DNA of 64,000 nt, from NCBI RefSeq assembly GCF_019737615.1, contig NZ_JAHKKS010000002.1, forward strand, positions 523,319 to 587,318, read 5' to 3'. Each line of letters opens with the position of its first letter. Position 1 is the stretch's first letter. A program made the position numbers and the translations under genes. Of this stretch, positions 8,864 to 19,141 are shown piece by piece. The stretch is from Sphingobium xanthum (GTDB lineage: Bacteria > Pseudomonadota > Alphaproteobacteria > Sphingomonadales > Sphingomonadaceae). The notes beneath the pieces were generated by a model, which did not search any database, was not told the origin of the DNA, and saw only the letters and a program-made list of their open reading frames with translations.

Positions 8864-11289
8864 TCAGAAGCTGTAGCCGACCGAGAAGATCGCCTGACGC
8901 GGCGTGATGTATGTTTCGTAGGTCTGTGCGCTGCCATAAGGATCGGAAAAGCGCGAGTTCACGCCTGTCGTGTCGAACAGGTTGGTCACCGACAGGCTGA
9001 ACGTCAGATCGGTGTTGTCCGGCGCGTACTGCAGGAACAGATTGACCTGCGTGTAGTCGGGCGTGACGTCATAGCGCGAGTTGTTGAACAGGCGATACTG
9101 ATACTCGCCCCGGTAGGTGACCGACGCCTTCGCCGTCAGCTCGCCCGGCCCGACCTGGTTGACGTAACCGAGCGAGACCGTGCCCTGGAACTCGGGGATT
9201 TTCGGTACTTCATTGCCGTTGATGTTCGCGCGCGCCGAATCGCGGGCGAGCGACGCCATGAAGAAGTTCCCGAAAAACTCGCCGGTGCCGTAGTAGCCGG
9301 CGGCATTCTGCGCGAGGATGGCGCCGCCGGGTCGAGCGCGAGGAAATCCTTGGTGAACTTGCCGCGCGTGTAGGCGAGCGATCCCTCGAGGATCCAGTTC
9401 GGGCTGGGCTTCCAGCTTCCCTCGATCTCGAGGCCGTAGATTTCGGCGCCCGGCGCGTTGGCCGTGCCCTCGCCGAACAGGATCGCGTCCTCGTCGAGGA
9501 ACTGCATATTCTTGTAATCATAGTAGAAAGCGGAGAGATTGAGCTTCGCCGTTCCGTTCGCGAACATGTTCTTCGAGCCGATCTCGAACGAGTTCACCGT
9601 CTCGGGCTTGTAGGTCGGTCGAATGCCGTTCGCGAACCCCAGCACCTGCGGCGCGGCGCCCGACGCCGAGCTGTTGAGACCGCCCGGCTTGAACCCGCGC
9701 GTGTAGCTCAGATAGACCATGTTGTCGGGCGTGATCTTGTAGTCGATCGCCGCCTTCCCGGTCCATTCCTCGGTGGTCAGGCCGGGCGAAACGCGCGGCT
9801 GCAGATAGGCGCCCGACGTGATGGCCGGGCCGCCGCTGTTCGAATCGCTGACGCCGGAATATTCGTCATGATTGTAACGGATGCCGCCGGTCAGCGTCAG
9901 CGCATCGGTGATGTCGAACGAGGCTTCGACATAGGCGGCATAGGCTTCGCGCGTGATCTCGGACAGTTCGGCGAACGTGACCGTCGGCACCAGCGGGCTG
10001 TTGTAGGGCGTGTCCACCGGCAGCGGCGCCGCATAGGGATTGCCCGTCGCGGAGCGATATTCGACGATATATTGCGGGTTCTTGGACCACAGATAGACGC
10101 CGCCGACGATCCACGAAAATGGCCCCGTGCCATTGGACGCCAGGTTGATTTCCTGCGTCCAGCTCTCGGTCTCCATCTTCCACAGCGCGACGTGGTCATA
10201 GCGGGCGCCGAGGCGTTCCGGATTGCCGTTGAGCGCGGGCTTGTAGCCGCCGAGCACATTGCGCTCGAACAGGTCCCCGGTGAGGCCATCCCCGTCCCAC
10301 GACTGCGCGCTGTAGAGCTTCTGGTAGCTGGTGATCGACTTCACAACGGCAAAGGCCGTGTCGAGGTTGATAACCCCGTAATAGAGTGCCGTATCGACGA
10401 TCGAGCGGCCCGGATAATCCTGGGTCAGGACACGCGGGTCGGTCGAGGGATCGAGGATGTTCTTCTGCGCCGGACCGTGCGTATCGCTCTCGTTCTGGAT
10501 CGTCGCCAGCGTGATCGAGAAACTGTCGCTCGGCTGCCAGATTGCGGCGAGCTTCCAGCCGATGTCGTTCTGGTTGTCGAGATCATATTCGGTCGTGCCG
10601 GGCGTTCCGGTCGCGATCGAATAGCCGTCATGCTTCTGATACTGGACGGCACCGCGGATCGCGAACTGGCCGACTGGCACGTTGATCGCCATGTCGCCCT
10701 TCATCATGCCGTAATTGCCGACGCCCACACTGAGCGAGCCCTCGAAGCCGGACAGGCTCGGCTGCTTGCTCACCACGTTGATGGTACCGCCGGTGGATCC
10801 CTGGCCGAAGGTCGTGCCTTGCGGTCCGCGCAGCACCTCGACCTGCGCGACGTCGATGAAGGCGGCGCTCGCCGCGATCGAATTGAAGATATAGACGCCA
10901 TCGACGTGGAACGAGACGCCAGGCTGGGTATTGGCATTTTCCGGCGTTTCCGAGCCGACGCCGCGGATCGAGATCATGCGCTCGCCGCCGCCGCTTCTGG
11001 CCACGACCAGGCCGGGAACGAGGCCATTAAGTCCCGTTATTTCCGTGATATTGGCCTCCTTGAGCGCTGCCGCGCCCATGGCGGTCGCCGACAGCGTGAC
11101 TTCCTGCAGGCTGCTGTCGCGCTTGGAGGCCGTCACGATGATGTCGTCGCTCGATCCTTCCTCGTCATCCGGCGCGACGCTCGCTGCGGCGCCCTGCTCC
11201 AGATCATCCCTGCCGAGCGCCGGTGTGATGGCGAGCCATGAAACACCCACCGCGATGATCAATCTTTTTGCGTTCAGTCCCTTTGACAT
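8864..11289 (-). pseudogene. TonB-dependent receptor interrupted by a single-base frameshift
   Basis: Outer-membrane TonB-dependent receptor of about 807 residues if repaired. It has an N-terminal signal peptide (start MSKGLNAKRLIIAVG at ATG 11289), a TonB box region (DDIIVTASKR), plug motifs VEVLRGPQGTTFGQGSTGG and a C-terminal beta-barrel ending in aromatic Phe (FSVGYSF). Near 9321-9330 the reading frame shifts: the upstream frame reads FLALDPAAPSSRR, while the natural continuation (ILAQNAAGYYG, then the rest of the barrel) is one base out. One missing base in the GGCGGCGCC run explains this. The remaining barrel and terminator are intact, so this is a very recent inactivation or a base-calling error in a GC run. 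It probably served substrate uptake for the adjacent catabolic genes. Confidence 0.85.
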
Positions 11290-11819
11290 GTCCCTGGTCC
11301 CCCGAAGCGGTTTGCCTCTCCGCAGGGCTTCCGCTGTCCGGAATGCTCCCTCATTTGATCGTGATTGAGCCATTCGAGGCCGGTTACGGTCTTGTTCCCC
11401 CGCGAATAACTCTTTGACCGCGACGGCCAGAACGGCCTTCACGATGCCCCTCGGGGGGCGTGATGCTGCTCCCTTTCTTGTTGGCGTCTGTCCTACGGCC
11501 TGCGCGCAATGCTATGATAATTGCGCAGCCCACATCCTGGGCCGCCGCTCTTTTGAAATCGTAAAATTCTGTGAAAACAGCAACTTGCTATCAAGTCGCG
11601 GCACATCGTCGCCGTCCACCATGCGCGACACGAGGGAAGTTTGCGAAAATTGCCCGCGAAAATCGCGGAAATGCGCCGTTTCTTCCGTCGCTATCGCGTC
11701 CGGTGGATGCAGGAATATGTGAAGTTTGCCGCCCTCACAGCCAGAACCGCGTCGGACTGACCCATTCGTGACCAAATAGGCGTCACGCGGAGCGCATCTG
11801 TCACCTCTCGCCGAGTCGC
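11290..11819. other. Intergenic region, 530 bases, no supported gene
   Basis: Lies between the start of the frameshifted TonB receptor and the end of the allophanate hydrolase gene, both on the minus strand, so it should hold the receptor promoter and the end of the guanidine operon. A short CCGCG-AAAAT-CGCGG hairpin is visible near 11653. Short open frames here lack ribosome binding sites and protein-like composition. I see no riboswitch or tRNA. Confidence 0.5.
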
Positions 11820-13586
11820 CTAGCCGCGCGCGATATAGGCCCGCCAGCCGCCCAGATGCGTGATGTCCTCCGCGCCGGTCATGGCACGCGGCTCGGCGAC
11901 GAAGCCCTTGACGCTGCTGCCATCCGCCAGGGTCACCGTGCCGATGGCCAACGGCGCCGGCACCTCGACGACGAAGCTGCCAAACGCCGCGACGTCCAGC
12001 TCATAGACTTCGAGCGCGATGGCCGCGCCCTCGTCGCTGTGGACCAGCGCCGGCTTCGGCGGGATGCTGTCGGCCATCGCATAGAGCCGATAATTCGGCG
12101 CGGTCTCGAAAGCACCGACGAACGTCGCGTCGCGCGAGGTAAGCTGCCAGTGCAGCGGCATGTCCTTGAGATGGGCGCCGACCACGGCGATCTTCACAGT
12201 CTGCATCTTTCCCTCCAGATCGAGCGCGGGCGGGCCGGGAAGCGCGGCCGCCGCGAGATAATCGTCCGCCAGTGTCAACAGGCCCCGGTCGCTGTCGGCC
12301 GGGCCGATCAGGGTGATCCCGAAGCCGGTGCCGTTGGCGCGCGTGCCGGCGGGAATGGCGATGGCCGCCATGTCGAGCAGGTTCACGAAATTGGTGTAGC
12401 GGCCCAGATTGCTGTTGAGCGCGATCGGCGCCGCCGCGAGTTCGGCGACGCGATAGGTCGTGCCGGTCGTGGGAAAAGCCAGCACATCGACATCGTCCCA
12501 CATCTGGTCCGCATGGCGCTTGAGCGCAGCGAGGCGGTACATGCCGTTCCAGAGATCGACAGCGCTGATCTCCGTTCCGGGCGCGACGACTTCGCGGACG
12601 GTCGGATCGATCGCATCGGGATTGGCGGCGAGCAGGTCGGCAGTGGCTGCCGTGCGCTCCGCGACCCAGGGGCCGCCATAGAGAAGCTGTGCCGCCTCCA
12701 GCAGTGGCTCGATGTCGATCTCGACGATCTGCGCCGTCTCGCCGAGCTTGGCGATGGCGCGGTCGTAGAAATATTCCGCGTCCGGATCGCCGAAGAAGAT
12801 ACGCTCGTCGACGCGCGGGACGCCGATGCGCTTCGGCTGCAGCGGACGGTTGGCCAGCAGCTTGGAATAGGGATCGGCCGGATCGAAGCCGGCCACGACC
12901 TCATCCACCAGCCGCGCATCCGCCACATCGTCGGTGAAGACGGTGATGCAATCGAGGGTACGGCACGCGGGGACGAGGCCGCGCGTACTCCAGCGCCCCT
13001 TGCTGGGCTTGTAGCCAATGAGATGCTGGAAAGCCGCCGGCACGCGGCCCGAGCCCGCTGTGTCGGTGCCGAGCGCAAAGCCGACCAGCCCCGCCGCGAC
13101 GGCGACCGACGAGCCGGAACTCGACCCGCCGCTCACATAGACCAGATTATAGGCGTTGCGCGGAATGCCATAGGGACTGCGCGTGCCGACGAGGCCCGTC
13201 GCGAACTGATCCAGATTGGTCTTGCCGATGCAAATCGCGCCCGCCGTGCTCAGCCGCTCGATGACGCCCGCAGACGCCTCCGGCTTGTACGCGAAGGCCG
13301 GACAAGCCGCCGTTGTCTCGAACCCGGCAACGTCGATATTGTCCTTCGCCGCATAGGGCACGCCAGCGAGCGGGAGTTTCTCCCCGGCCGCGATCCGCGC
13401 ATCCACGGCGCGCGCGGCGGCGAGATAGTCGTCCGGCGCAATCCGGCTGATCCAGATCTGCGGCTGCACGGCATCATAGGCCGCGAGCCGCGCCAGCGTC
13501 TCCTCCGCCACCGCGACCGCGCTCGACGCCCCGCTGTTCACCGCCGCCGCGACGTCCGCGACGCTCCGCCGGTCCAGCGCCGTCAT
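11820..13586 (-). CDS. atzF: Allophanate hydrolase (AtzF/DUR1-type amidase)
   Basis: Hydrolyses allophanate to ammonia and CO2, the last step after urea or carboxyguanidine conversion. 588 residues. The N-terminal two thirds is an amidase-signature domain with catalytic Lys in YAAKDNID, and Ser residues in SGGSSSGSSVAVA and TDTAGSGR. The C-terminal domain (after about residue 450) is the small allophanate hydrolase domain that decarboxylates N-carboxycarbamate. ATG 13586 overlaps the stop of the carboxylase gene as ATGA, so the two are translationally coupled. It is the last gene of the eight-gene operon. Confidence 0.93.
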   Translation of the reverse strand: MTALDRRSVADVAAAVNSGASSAVAVAEETLARLAAYDAVQPQIWISRIAPDDYLAAARAVDARIAAGEKLPLAGVPYAAKDNIDVAGFETTAACPAFAYKPEASAGVIERLSTAGAICIGKTNLDQFATGLVGTRSPYGIPRNAYNLVYVSGGSSSGSSVAVAAGLVGFALGTDTAGSGRVPAAFQHLIGYKPSKGRWSTRGLVPACRTLDCITVFTDDVADARLVDEVVAGFDPADPYSKLLANRPLQPKRIGVPRVDERIFFGDPDAEYFYDRAIAKLGETAQIVEIDIEPLLEAAQLLYGGPWVAERTAATADLLAANPDAIDPTVREVVAPGTEISAVDLWNGMYRLAALKRHADQMWDDVDVLAFPTTGTTYRVAELAAAPIALNSNLGRYTNFVNLLDMAAIAIPAGTRANGTGFGITLIGPADSDRGLLTLADDYLAAAALPGPPALDLEGKMQTVKIAVVGAHLKDMPLHWQLTSRDATFVGAFETAPNYRLYAMADSIPPKPALVHSDEGAAIALEVYELDVAAFGSFVVEVPAPLAIGTVTLADGSSVKGFVAEPRAMTGAEDITHLGGWRAYIARG

Positions 13587-16500
13587 GGATGCCGCCTCAG
13601 CGCCAGCATCGGCGCGCCGGGCTGCAGCGCCTGCTTTTCCTGCATGTAGAGCGCCGCGATCGTGCCGCTCGCCGGGCTCTCCAGCGGCGATTCCATCTTC
13701 ATCGCCTCGATCACCGCGATGACGTCGCCCGCCTTCACCTTGTCTCCGGGCGCGACCAGCAGCTTCCAGACGCTCCCGCCAAAGGGCGCCTCGATCAGAT
13801 CCGTGCCTTCCGGCACCTCGACCGCCGTGATGGCCGTCGCGCCGCCGCCCGCATCGTCGGTCAGATCGGTGACGCGATCGAACTCGCCGGACCGCTGCCA
13901 CTCGGCGCGCTCCTCATCGAACGCCGCCTGACGCTGTCCCTCGAAGGCCGCAATCGACGCCGCATTCTCGGCCAGAAACGCCCGGTAATCGGCCAGCCGG
14001 AACTCGGACTGCTCGACATGGATCGAACGGCGGCCACTCGGGAAGTCGCGCCGCCATTCCACAAGCTCCTCGGCGCTCACCTTATAGAAGCGGATCTGAT
14101 CGAAGAAGCGCAGCAGCCAGGGCTTGCCCTCGACAAAGGCATCGGTCTGCCGGTGCGTGTTCCAGACCTGGATGGTGCGCCCAAAGAGCTGATAACCGCC
14201 CGGCCCTTCCATGCCATAGATGCACATATAGGCGCCGCCGATGCCGACCACGTTCGGAGGCGTCCAAGTGCGGGCCGGATTATATTTCGTCGTGACCAGC
14301 CGGTGCCGCGGATCGACCGGCGTGGCGACCGGCGCGCCGAGATAGACGTCGCCGAGGCCCAGCACGAGATAGCTCGCCTCGAAGATTAGATTCTCGACCG
14401 CATCGGCATCGGGCAAGCCGTTGATGCGCCGGATGAACTCGATATTGTCCGGACACCAGGGCGCATCGTCGCGCACCGCGCCCATATATTTCTCGATGGT
14501 CTCGATCGTCGCCGGATCCCGCCAGCTGAGCGGCAGATGGACGATGCGCGAGGGCACCGAGAAATCCTCCAGATCGCCCAGCCGCTCCTCGGCCGCCATC
14601 AGCGCCGCCAGCGCACCCTGTTGATCCAGCACCTTGCCGTCGAAATGCAGCTGCAGCGAGCGAATGCCCGGCACGATGTCGATGACGCCGGCTATGGCCT
14701 GCTGCGTCAGCTCGGCCATCAGAGCATGGATGCGGATGCGCAGCTCGATGTCGAGGACGATCGGGCCATATTCGACCAGGATGTTGCGATCACCCTGCTG
14801 ACGATAGACGGTGCGCGGGCGTGCGCCCTGCCCTTCGATGTCGGCAAGGATCGGCGAGAGCGTGGCAATATCGCGCGCCGGCATGTCCGCCAGCGGCGCG
14901 GGCGCCAGCTGGACGCGATCCGCCGCCGCTGCATCCTCCGCGGTCACCGGCAGGAACCGCAGCCGGTCGCCGGGCGCGAGCTGCCCGATCTTCCAGCGAT
15001 CCGCCGCGATCACGACGAACGGGCAGACGAACCCGCCGAGCGAGGGACCATCGGGGCCCAGAATGATCGGCATGTCGCCGGTGAAATCGACCGCGCCGAT
15101 CGCATAGGGATTGTCGTGAATATTGGAGGGATGCAGCCCCGCCTCGCCGCCATCCTTGCGCGCCCAGTGCGGCTTGGGGCCGATCAGGCGGACGCCGGTG
15201 CGGTTGCTGTTATAGTGGACCTGCCAGTCGGCCGTGATGATGGTGCCGATGTCGTCGTCGGTGAAGAAATCCGGCGCACCGTGCGGGCCATAGAGCACGC
15301 GCAATGTCCAGGTCGTCCCCAGATCGGGCACCGGCAATGCGGGCGCGGCAACGCCTGCGGTCGCCTCGCCCAGATGCAGCGTGTCGCCGCCCAGCAGTCG
15401 CCGTGCCGCATGGCCGCCGAATTGACCCAGTTCGAAGGTGCTGCGGCTGTCCAGATAGGGCGCGATGTCGAGCCCGCCTGCGAACAGGATATAGCCCCTG
15501 ATGCCGCCGCCAGAGACGCGCCCAAGCGTGAGCGTCTGTCCCGCCTTGACCTCGATCGCCTTGCCGCGCTCGACCGGCACATCATCCAGCTTCGCGCCGA
15601 AATCGGCCCCGGCGAGGCAGATGCGCACGGGCGCGTTGAACAGCAGGGTCGGCCCGCTTGCGGTGACTTCCAGCCCCGCTGCGCCTTCCTCATTGCCGAG
15701 CAGCAGATTGCCGATGCGGAACGAGCGATCGTCCATCGGACCCGAGGGCGGGACGCCGATCGCCCAGAGGCCCTGACGACCCGGCCAATCCTGCACGGTG
15801 GTGGCGGTGCCGCCGGCAATCACGCGAATGCTGCGCGGGCTGTAGGAAACGGTCTCCAACAGCCGGGTCGAGACCTCGCCGCTGACGAAGCCGGGCGTCC
15901 GCACGACCTCGCGCAACCAGCGCAAATTGGTCTCGATGCCGTCGACACGGCTCTCGTCCAGCGCGTCCTGCATCGCCGCGATCGCCGCATCGCGCGTGGG
16001 CGCATGCGTGATCAGCTTGGCAAGCATCGGGTCGTACCAGGCGCTGACCGTGCTGCCGGCCATGCACCATGTCTCGGCGCGGATATTGTCCGGGAAGCTG
16101 ACAGCCGTCAGCGTACCAGAGGTCGGGCGATAATCGAGCGCGGGATCCTCGGCATAGAGCCGCACCTGCACGCTATGGCCGTTCGGAGCCGGCACCGGCG
16201 CATCGAGGAAGGCGAAATCCCCCGCCCCGCCCCGGATCATCCACTCGACGAGATCGATGCCTGTCACTTCCTCGGTGACGCCATGCTCAACCTGAAGCCG
16301 CGTGTTCATCTCCAGGAAGAAGAATTGCTGCCGCTCGACGTCGAAGAGATATTCCACCGTGCCGGCCGACTGATAGCGCGCCGCCTCGCCGAGACGGATG
16401 GCGGAGGCGATCAGCTCGGCGCGCACCGCGTCCGACAGGTTGGGCGCGGGCGCTTCCTCGACCACCTTCTGATTGCGGCGCTGGAGCGAACAATCGCGCT

Positions 16501-17176
16501 CCCCCAGTGCCAGGACGCGGCCATTGCCGTCGCCGAAAATCTGGACCTCGATATGGCGCGCACGGCCGATATAGCGTTCGAGGAAGACGCCAGCGTCGCC
16601 GAAATTGCCTTTGCCGAGGCGCGCGACACCCGCGAAGCCCTCGCGCACGGCCGCTTCATCTTCGCAGATGCGCATCCCGATGCCGCCGCCGCCGGCCGTC
16701 GCCTTCAGGATGATCGGATAACCGATCTCGCGCGCCGCGCTGACCGCCTCGTCCTCGTCGGTGAGCAGGCCGGTGCCGGGCACGAGCGGGACACCATGCG
16801 CGGCGGCCAGCGCGCGCGCGCTGTGCTTAAGACCGAACGTGCGGATATTCTCCGGCGTGGGGCCGATAAAAACGATCCGCTCGGCAGCGCAGGCCTCAGC
16901 AAAATCGGCATTCTCGGCCAGGAAACCATAGCCCGGATGGATCGCGCCCGCACCGGTCTCGCGCGCCGCCTTCAGGATCGCCTCGACATCCAGATAGCTC
17001 TGCGAGGCCGGTGCCGGGCCGATGCAGACCGCCACGTCCGCCAGCGAGACATGGAGCGAGTCCGCATCCGCCTCGGAATAGACGGCTACGGAGCGCAGGC
17101 CCATGCGGCGCAGCGTCCGGATGATCCGGGTAGCGATGGCCCCCCGGTTCGCGATCAGGACGGTATCGAAGCTCAT
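13583..17176 (-). CDS. Biotin-dependent urea/guanidine carboxylase
   Basis: Single-chain carboxylase of 1197 residues. Domains in order: biotin carboxylase (about 1-450, with ATP-grasp KATAGGGGIGMR and EMNTRLQVEHGVTE), KipA-like carboxyltransferase part (about 460-780, PSGPMDDRSFR), KipI-like part (about 830-1040), and a biotinyl domain near the C-terminus with the biotinylation lysine in EAMKMES. Enzymes of this architecture carboxylate urea to allophanate, but those encoded beside a DUF1989 pair have been shown to prefer guanidine, giving carboxyguanidine. That arrangement is exactly what is present here, so guanidine carboxylase is the better call; sequence alone does not prove it. It overlaps both neighbours by four bases. 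Confidence 0.92.
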   Translation of the reverse strand: MSFDTVLIANRGAIATRIIRTLRRMGLRSVAVYSEADADSLHVSLADVAVCIGPAPASQSYLDVEAILKAARETGAGAIHPGYGFLAENADFAEACAAERIVFIGPTPENIRTFGLKHSARALAAAHGVPLVPGTGLLTDEDEAVSAAREIGYPIILKATAGGGGIGMRICEDEAAVREGFAGVARLGKGNFGDAGVFLERYIGRARHIEVQIFGDGNGRVLALGERDCSLQRRNQKVVEEAPAPNLSDAVRAELIASAIRLGEAARYQSAGTVEYLFDVERQQFFFLEMNTRLQVEHGVTEEVTGIDLVEWMIRGGAGDFAFLDAPVPAPNGHSVQVRLYAEDPALDYRPTSGTLTAVSFPDNIRAETWCMAGSTVSAWYDPMLAKLITHAPTRDAAIAAMQDALDESRVDGIETNLRWLREVVRTPGFVSGEVSTRLLETVSYSPRSIRVIAGGTATTVQDWPGRQGLWAIGVPPSGPMDDRSFRIGNLLLGNEEGAAGLEVTASGPTLLFNAPVRICLAGADFGAKLDDVPVERGKAIEVKAGQTLTLGRVSGGGIRGYILFAGGLDIAPYLDSRSTFELGQFGGHAARRLLGGDTLHLGEATAGVAAPALPVPDLGTTWTLRVLYGPHGAPDFFTDDDIGTIITADWQVHYNSNRTGVRLIGPKPHWARKDGGEAGLHPSNIHDNPYAIGAVDFTGDMPIILGPDGPSLGGFVCPFVVIAADRWKIGQLAPGDRLRFLPVTAEDAAAADRVQLAPAPLADMPARDIATLSPILADIEGQGARPRTVYRQQGDRNILVEYGPIVLDIELRIRIHALMAELTQQAIAGVIDIVPGIRSLQLHFDGKVLDQQGALAALMAAEERLGDLEDFSVPSRIVHLPLSWRDPATIETIEKYMGAVRDDAPWCPDNIEFIRRINGLPDADAVENLIFEASYLVLGLGDVYLGAPVATPVDPRHRLVTTKYNPARTWTPPNVVGIGGAYMCIYGMEGPGGYQLFGRTIQVWNTHRQTDAFVEGKPWLLRFFDQIRFYKVSAEELVEWRRDFPSGRRSIHVEQSEFRLADYRAFLAENAASIAAFEGQRQAAFDEERAEWQRSGEFDRVTDLTDDAGGGATAITAVEVPEGTDLIEAPFGGSVWKLLVAPGDKVKAGDVIAVIEAMKMESPLESPASGTIAALYMQEKQALQPGAPMLALRRHP

Positions 17177-17808
17177 GCCGTGACGATCATCCGGACAGTC
17201 GTGGGATTGAAGCCGTTGCAGGGATTGTTGATCTGCGGGCAGTTCGAGACGACGACGATGACGTCCATGTCGGCACGCAGATCGACCGTTAGGCCGGGGG
17301 CGGAAATGCCGTCCACGATGCCGAGCGCGCCGTCCGCCTCGACCGGCACGTTCATGAAGAAATTGATGTTCGAGACGATGTCGCGCTTGCCGCGGCCCTC
17401 GGTCAGATTGGCCTCGAGGAAATTCTCGACGCAGGCATGCTGCGATTTTGTGTGATGCCCGTAGCGCAACGTATTGGATTCGCAGGAGCAGGCGCCGCCG
17501 ATCGTATCGTGATACTCCACCGTCGTTCCGGCGATGGTCATCATCGCGCGGCCTTCGTTCGAGCGCAGCACCGTGCCGGCGCGCAGAAACAGATTGCCCT
17601 GCGCGGCCACGGTGTCCTGCGCGCTGTAGCGCTCGGCATCGTCCGCCTGCGCATAGAGCAGGAAGTCGACGGCCTGATTGCCTTCCAGATCGACGATGCG
17701 CAGCGTCTGGCCGGCGGCGACATGATGCAGCCAGGGAGCGCGCGCGGCCACGACCTCGTCGTGAATTATCGCGCCCGGAAGACCGGCGATATGCGGATCG
17801 ATCGTCAT
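17173..17808 (-). CDS. DUF1989 protein, probable carboxyguanidine deiminase subunit (second gene)
   Basis: 211 residues, urea carboxylase-associated family (DUF1989). Paired DUF1989 proteins form carboxyguanidine deiminase, which removes ammonia from carboxyguanidine to give allophanate. Conserved features seen here: GGACSCESN, then HACVENFLEAN, NINFFMNVPVEADG, and the C-terminal NCPQINNPCNGFNPT with metal-type Cys residues. ATG 17808 has an AGGAG site that overlaps the stop of the preceding gene; its own stop overlaps the carboxylase ATG (ATGA). Which of the two subunits is called A or B I cannot decide from sequence. Confidence 0.88.
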   Translation of the reverse strand: MTIDPHIAGLPGAIIHDEVVAARAPWLHHVAAGQTLRIVDLEGNQAVDFLLYAQADDAERYSAQDTVAAQGNLFLRAGTVLRSNEGRAMMTIAGTTVEYHDTIGGACSCESNTLRYGHHTKSQHACVENFLEANLTEGRGKRDIVSNINFFMNVPVEADGALGIVDGISAPGLTVDLRADMDVIVVVSNCPQINNPCNGFNPTTVRMIVTA

Positions 17809-17816
17809 GGCGGCTC

Positions 17817-18641
17817 CTAGCGGCGGTAAAGGTCTTCGACGTTCAGGAAGGCGCGCAGGCCCTCCGGCGTGTCGTTTCGGATCGGGTCGTTCTCGGGCGT
17901 GACCGCGCCGCGCCAGGCCGAGACGCGCAGCGGCGTCGATGTCCAGGCCGCGCGCGGATCGAGCACGTGGGGGCAATTGGCGATCACGACGATCACCTCC
18001 ATCTCCGCGCGCAGGATCATCCTCCGGCCGGACTCATAGGGGCCGACCAAGGGTGTGATCGTGCCGTCCGTCTCGATCCGCGTGCCCTTGAAGAAGTTCA
18101 CGCAAGGATGGACGTCGCGCCGTTGCAGGCCGTGCTTGGCCGATCCGAGCAGGAGGCGATCGCGTCCGTTGGGATAGGCACCGCTGTTGCGGCCCTCGCC
18201 ATATTTCGCTGCGTTGGTCGCGGCATTGGATGTGCCGCAAAAGGCGTCATGCGTTCCCGCATCATCCTCAAGAATGCTCATGAGCACGCGGCCCATGTCC
18301 GACAGGAGCAGCTTGCCCGCGCCGAGATAGGCGTTCCACTGGACCTTGACGGTATCCGCGACATTCAGCCGCTCTGTCGGCATCTCGGCATTGAACAGCA
18401 GCACGGAAGCGCAGGCATCGCCCTGCAAATCGATGAGCCGCAGGCGCGTTCCGCGCGCCAGCCTGCGCGTCGCATAGCCACCCGCGGCGATCGTCTCTTC
18501 CCAGAGCAGATCGTCGGCGGACACGCCGGCCGGGAGATCGCCGGCAACCGGCGGTAATGTCGGCATCGCTTCCACGATCGTGCCGCCCATGGCACGCGCA
18601 TGATCGCGCGCCGCCATCGGATCGGCGAGAACTTCCGTCAC
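17817..18641 (-). CDS. DUF1989 protein, probable carboxyguanidine deiminase subunit (first gene)
   Basis: 274 residues, the longer member of the DUF1989 pair. Landmarks are LIDLQGDACASVLLFNA, CGTSNAATNAAKYGEGRNSG, VHPCVNFFKGTRIETDG and NCPHVLDPR. It starts with GTG 18641, whose GTGA overlaps the stop of the NikR-like gene. With its partner it is expected to turn carboxyguanidine into allophanate plus ammonia in the cytoplasm, between the carboxylase and allophanate hydrolase steps. Compared with its partner it has fewer Cys residues in the C-terminal motif, as is usual for the pair. Confidence 0.87.
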   Translation of the reverse strand: MTEVLADPMAARDHARAMGGTIVEAMPTLPPVAGDLPAGVSADDLLWEETIAAGGYATRRLARGTRLRLIDLQGDACASVLLFNAEMPTERLNVADTVKVQWNAYLGAGKLLLSDMGRVLMSILEDDAGTHDAFCGTSNAATNAAKYGEGRNSGAYPNGRDRLLLGSAKHGLQRRDVHPCVNFFKGTRIETDGTITPLVGPYESGRRMILRAEMEVIVVIANCPHVLDPRAAWTSTPLRVSAWRGAVTPENDPIRNDTPEGLRAFLNVEDLYRR

Positions 18642-19129
18642 GCAGCGACTCCTTTGTTGGTCGGGCTATTGCCGGGTTCGAGCTCGTCCTGCTCGTGAAG
18701 TGGCGGGAGCAGCGCGGTAGTCGTGACGAGCTGCAGCTGGTTCACGCCGCGGATGCTGCGCAGGGCGTCGCATAATTCCTTGAGCCGGACGGCCGGGCCC
18801 TGAACGAGCAGAACTTCCATCGACTGGTCGTCTTCCAGGAAGACGTGCTGCGAGGAGATGACTTCCTTCAGATACTCGGCCTGCGTCTGGGCGAGTTGGT
18901 GCCGAACCCGGCCTTTGTCGCCGCGATAGACGATCGTCACCGTGCCCGCGAACATGTCCTCGGGTCGGGTCAGCGCCTCATGCTCGGCCAGCGCGTGGCG
19001 GATCAATTCGGCGATGAGCTGGGAGCGCGACGGCAGGCCCCGCTCCTCCACCATCACATCCAGTTGACGGAACAATTCGGCCGGAAGACTCATGCTGAGA
19101 CGGGCGAGGCTGGCAGGTTCGTTGCTCAT
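18638..19129 (-). CDS. NikR-like ribbon-helix-helix regulator lacking nickel ligands
   Basis: 163 residues: an N-terminal ribbon-helix-helix (SLARLSMSLPAELFRQLD, residues 7-24, then the helix SRSQLIAELIRHAL) followed by a NikR-type ACT domain (about 60-140). An ungapped comparison with E. coli NikR as I recall it puts Ala84, His95, Phe97 and Ser103 at the four nickel positions (His76, His87, His89, Cys95), so three of four ligands are gone. It is therefore unlikely to sense nickel in the classical way. Its place inside the guanidine operon, overlapping the first DUF1989 gene, suggests it regulates this operon; the inverted repeat at 21911-21936 is a candidate target. Confidence 0.83.
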   Translation of the reverse strand: MSNEPASLARLSMSLPAELFRQLDVMVEERGLPSRSQLIAELIRHALAEHEALTRPEDMFAGTVTIVYRGDKGRVRHQLAQTQAEYLKEVISSQHVFLEDDQSMEVLLVQGPAVRLKELCDALRSIRGVNQLQLVTTTALLPPLHEQDELEPGNSPTNKGVAA

Positions 19130-19141
19130 GATCTCATCCTC

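Noticed and set aside
11512..11775. 87-codon frame on the minus strand in the 11290-11819 gap
   Set aside because: No ribosome binding site and no protein-like pattern.
14537..17455. A 972-codon open frame on the plus strand
   Set aside because: Antisense shadow of the urea/guanidine carboxylase gene, with low-complexity Arg-rich translation.
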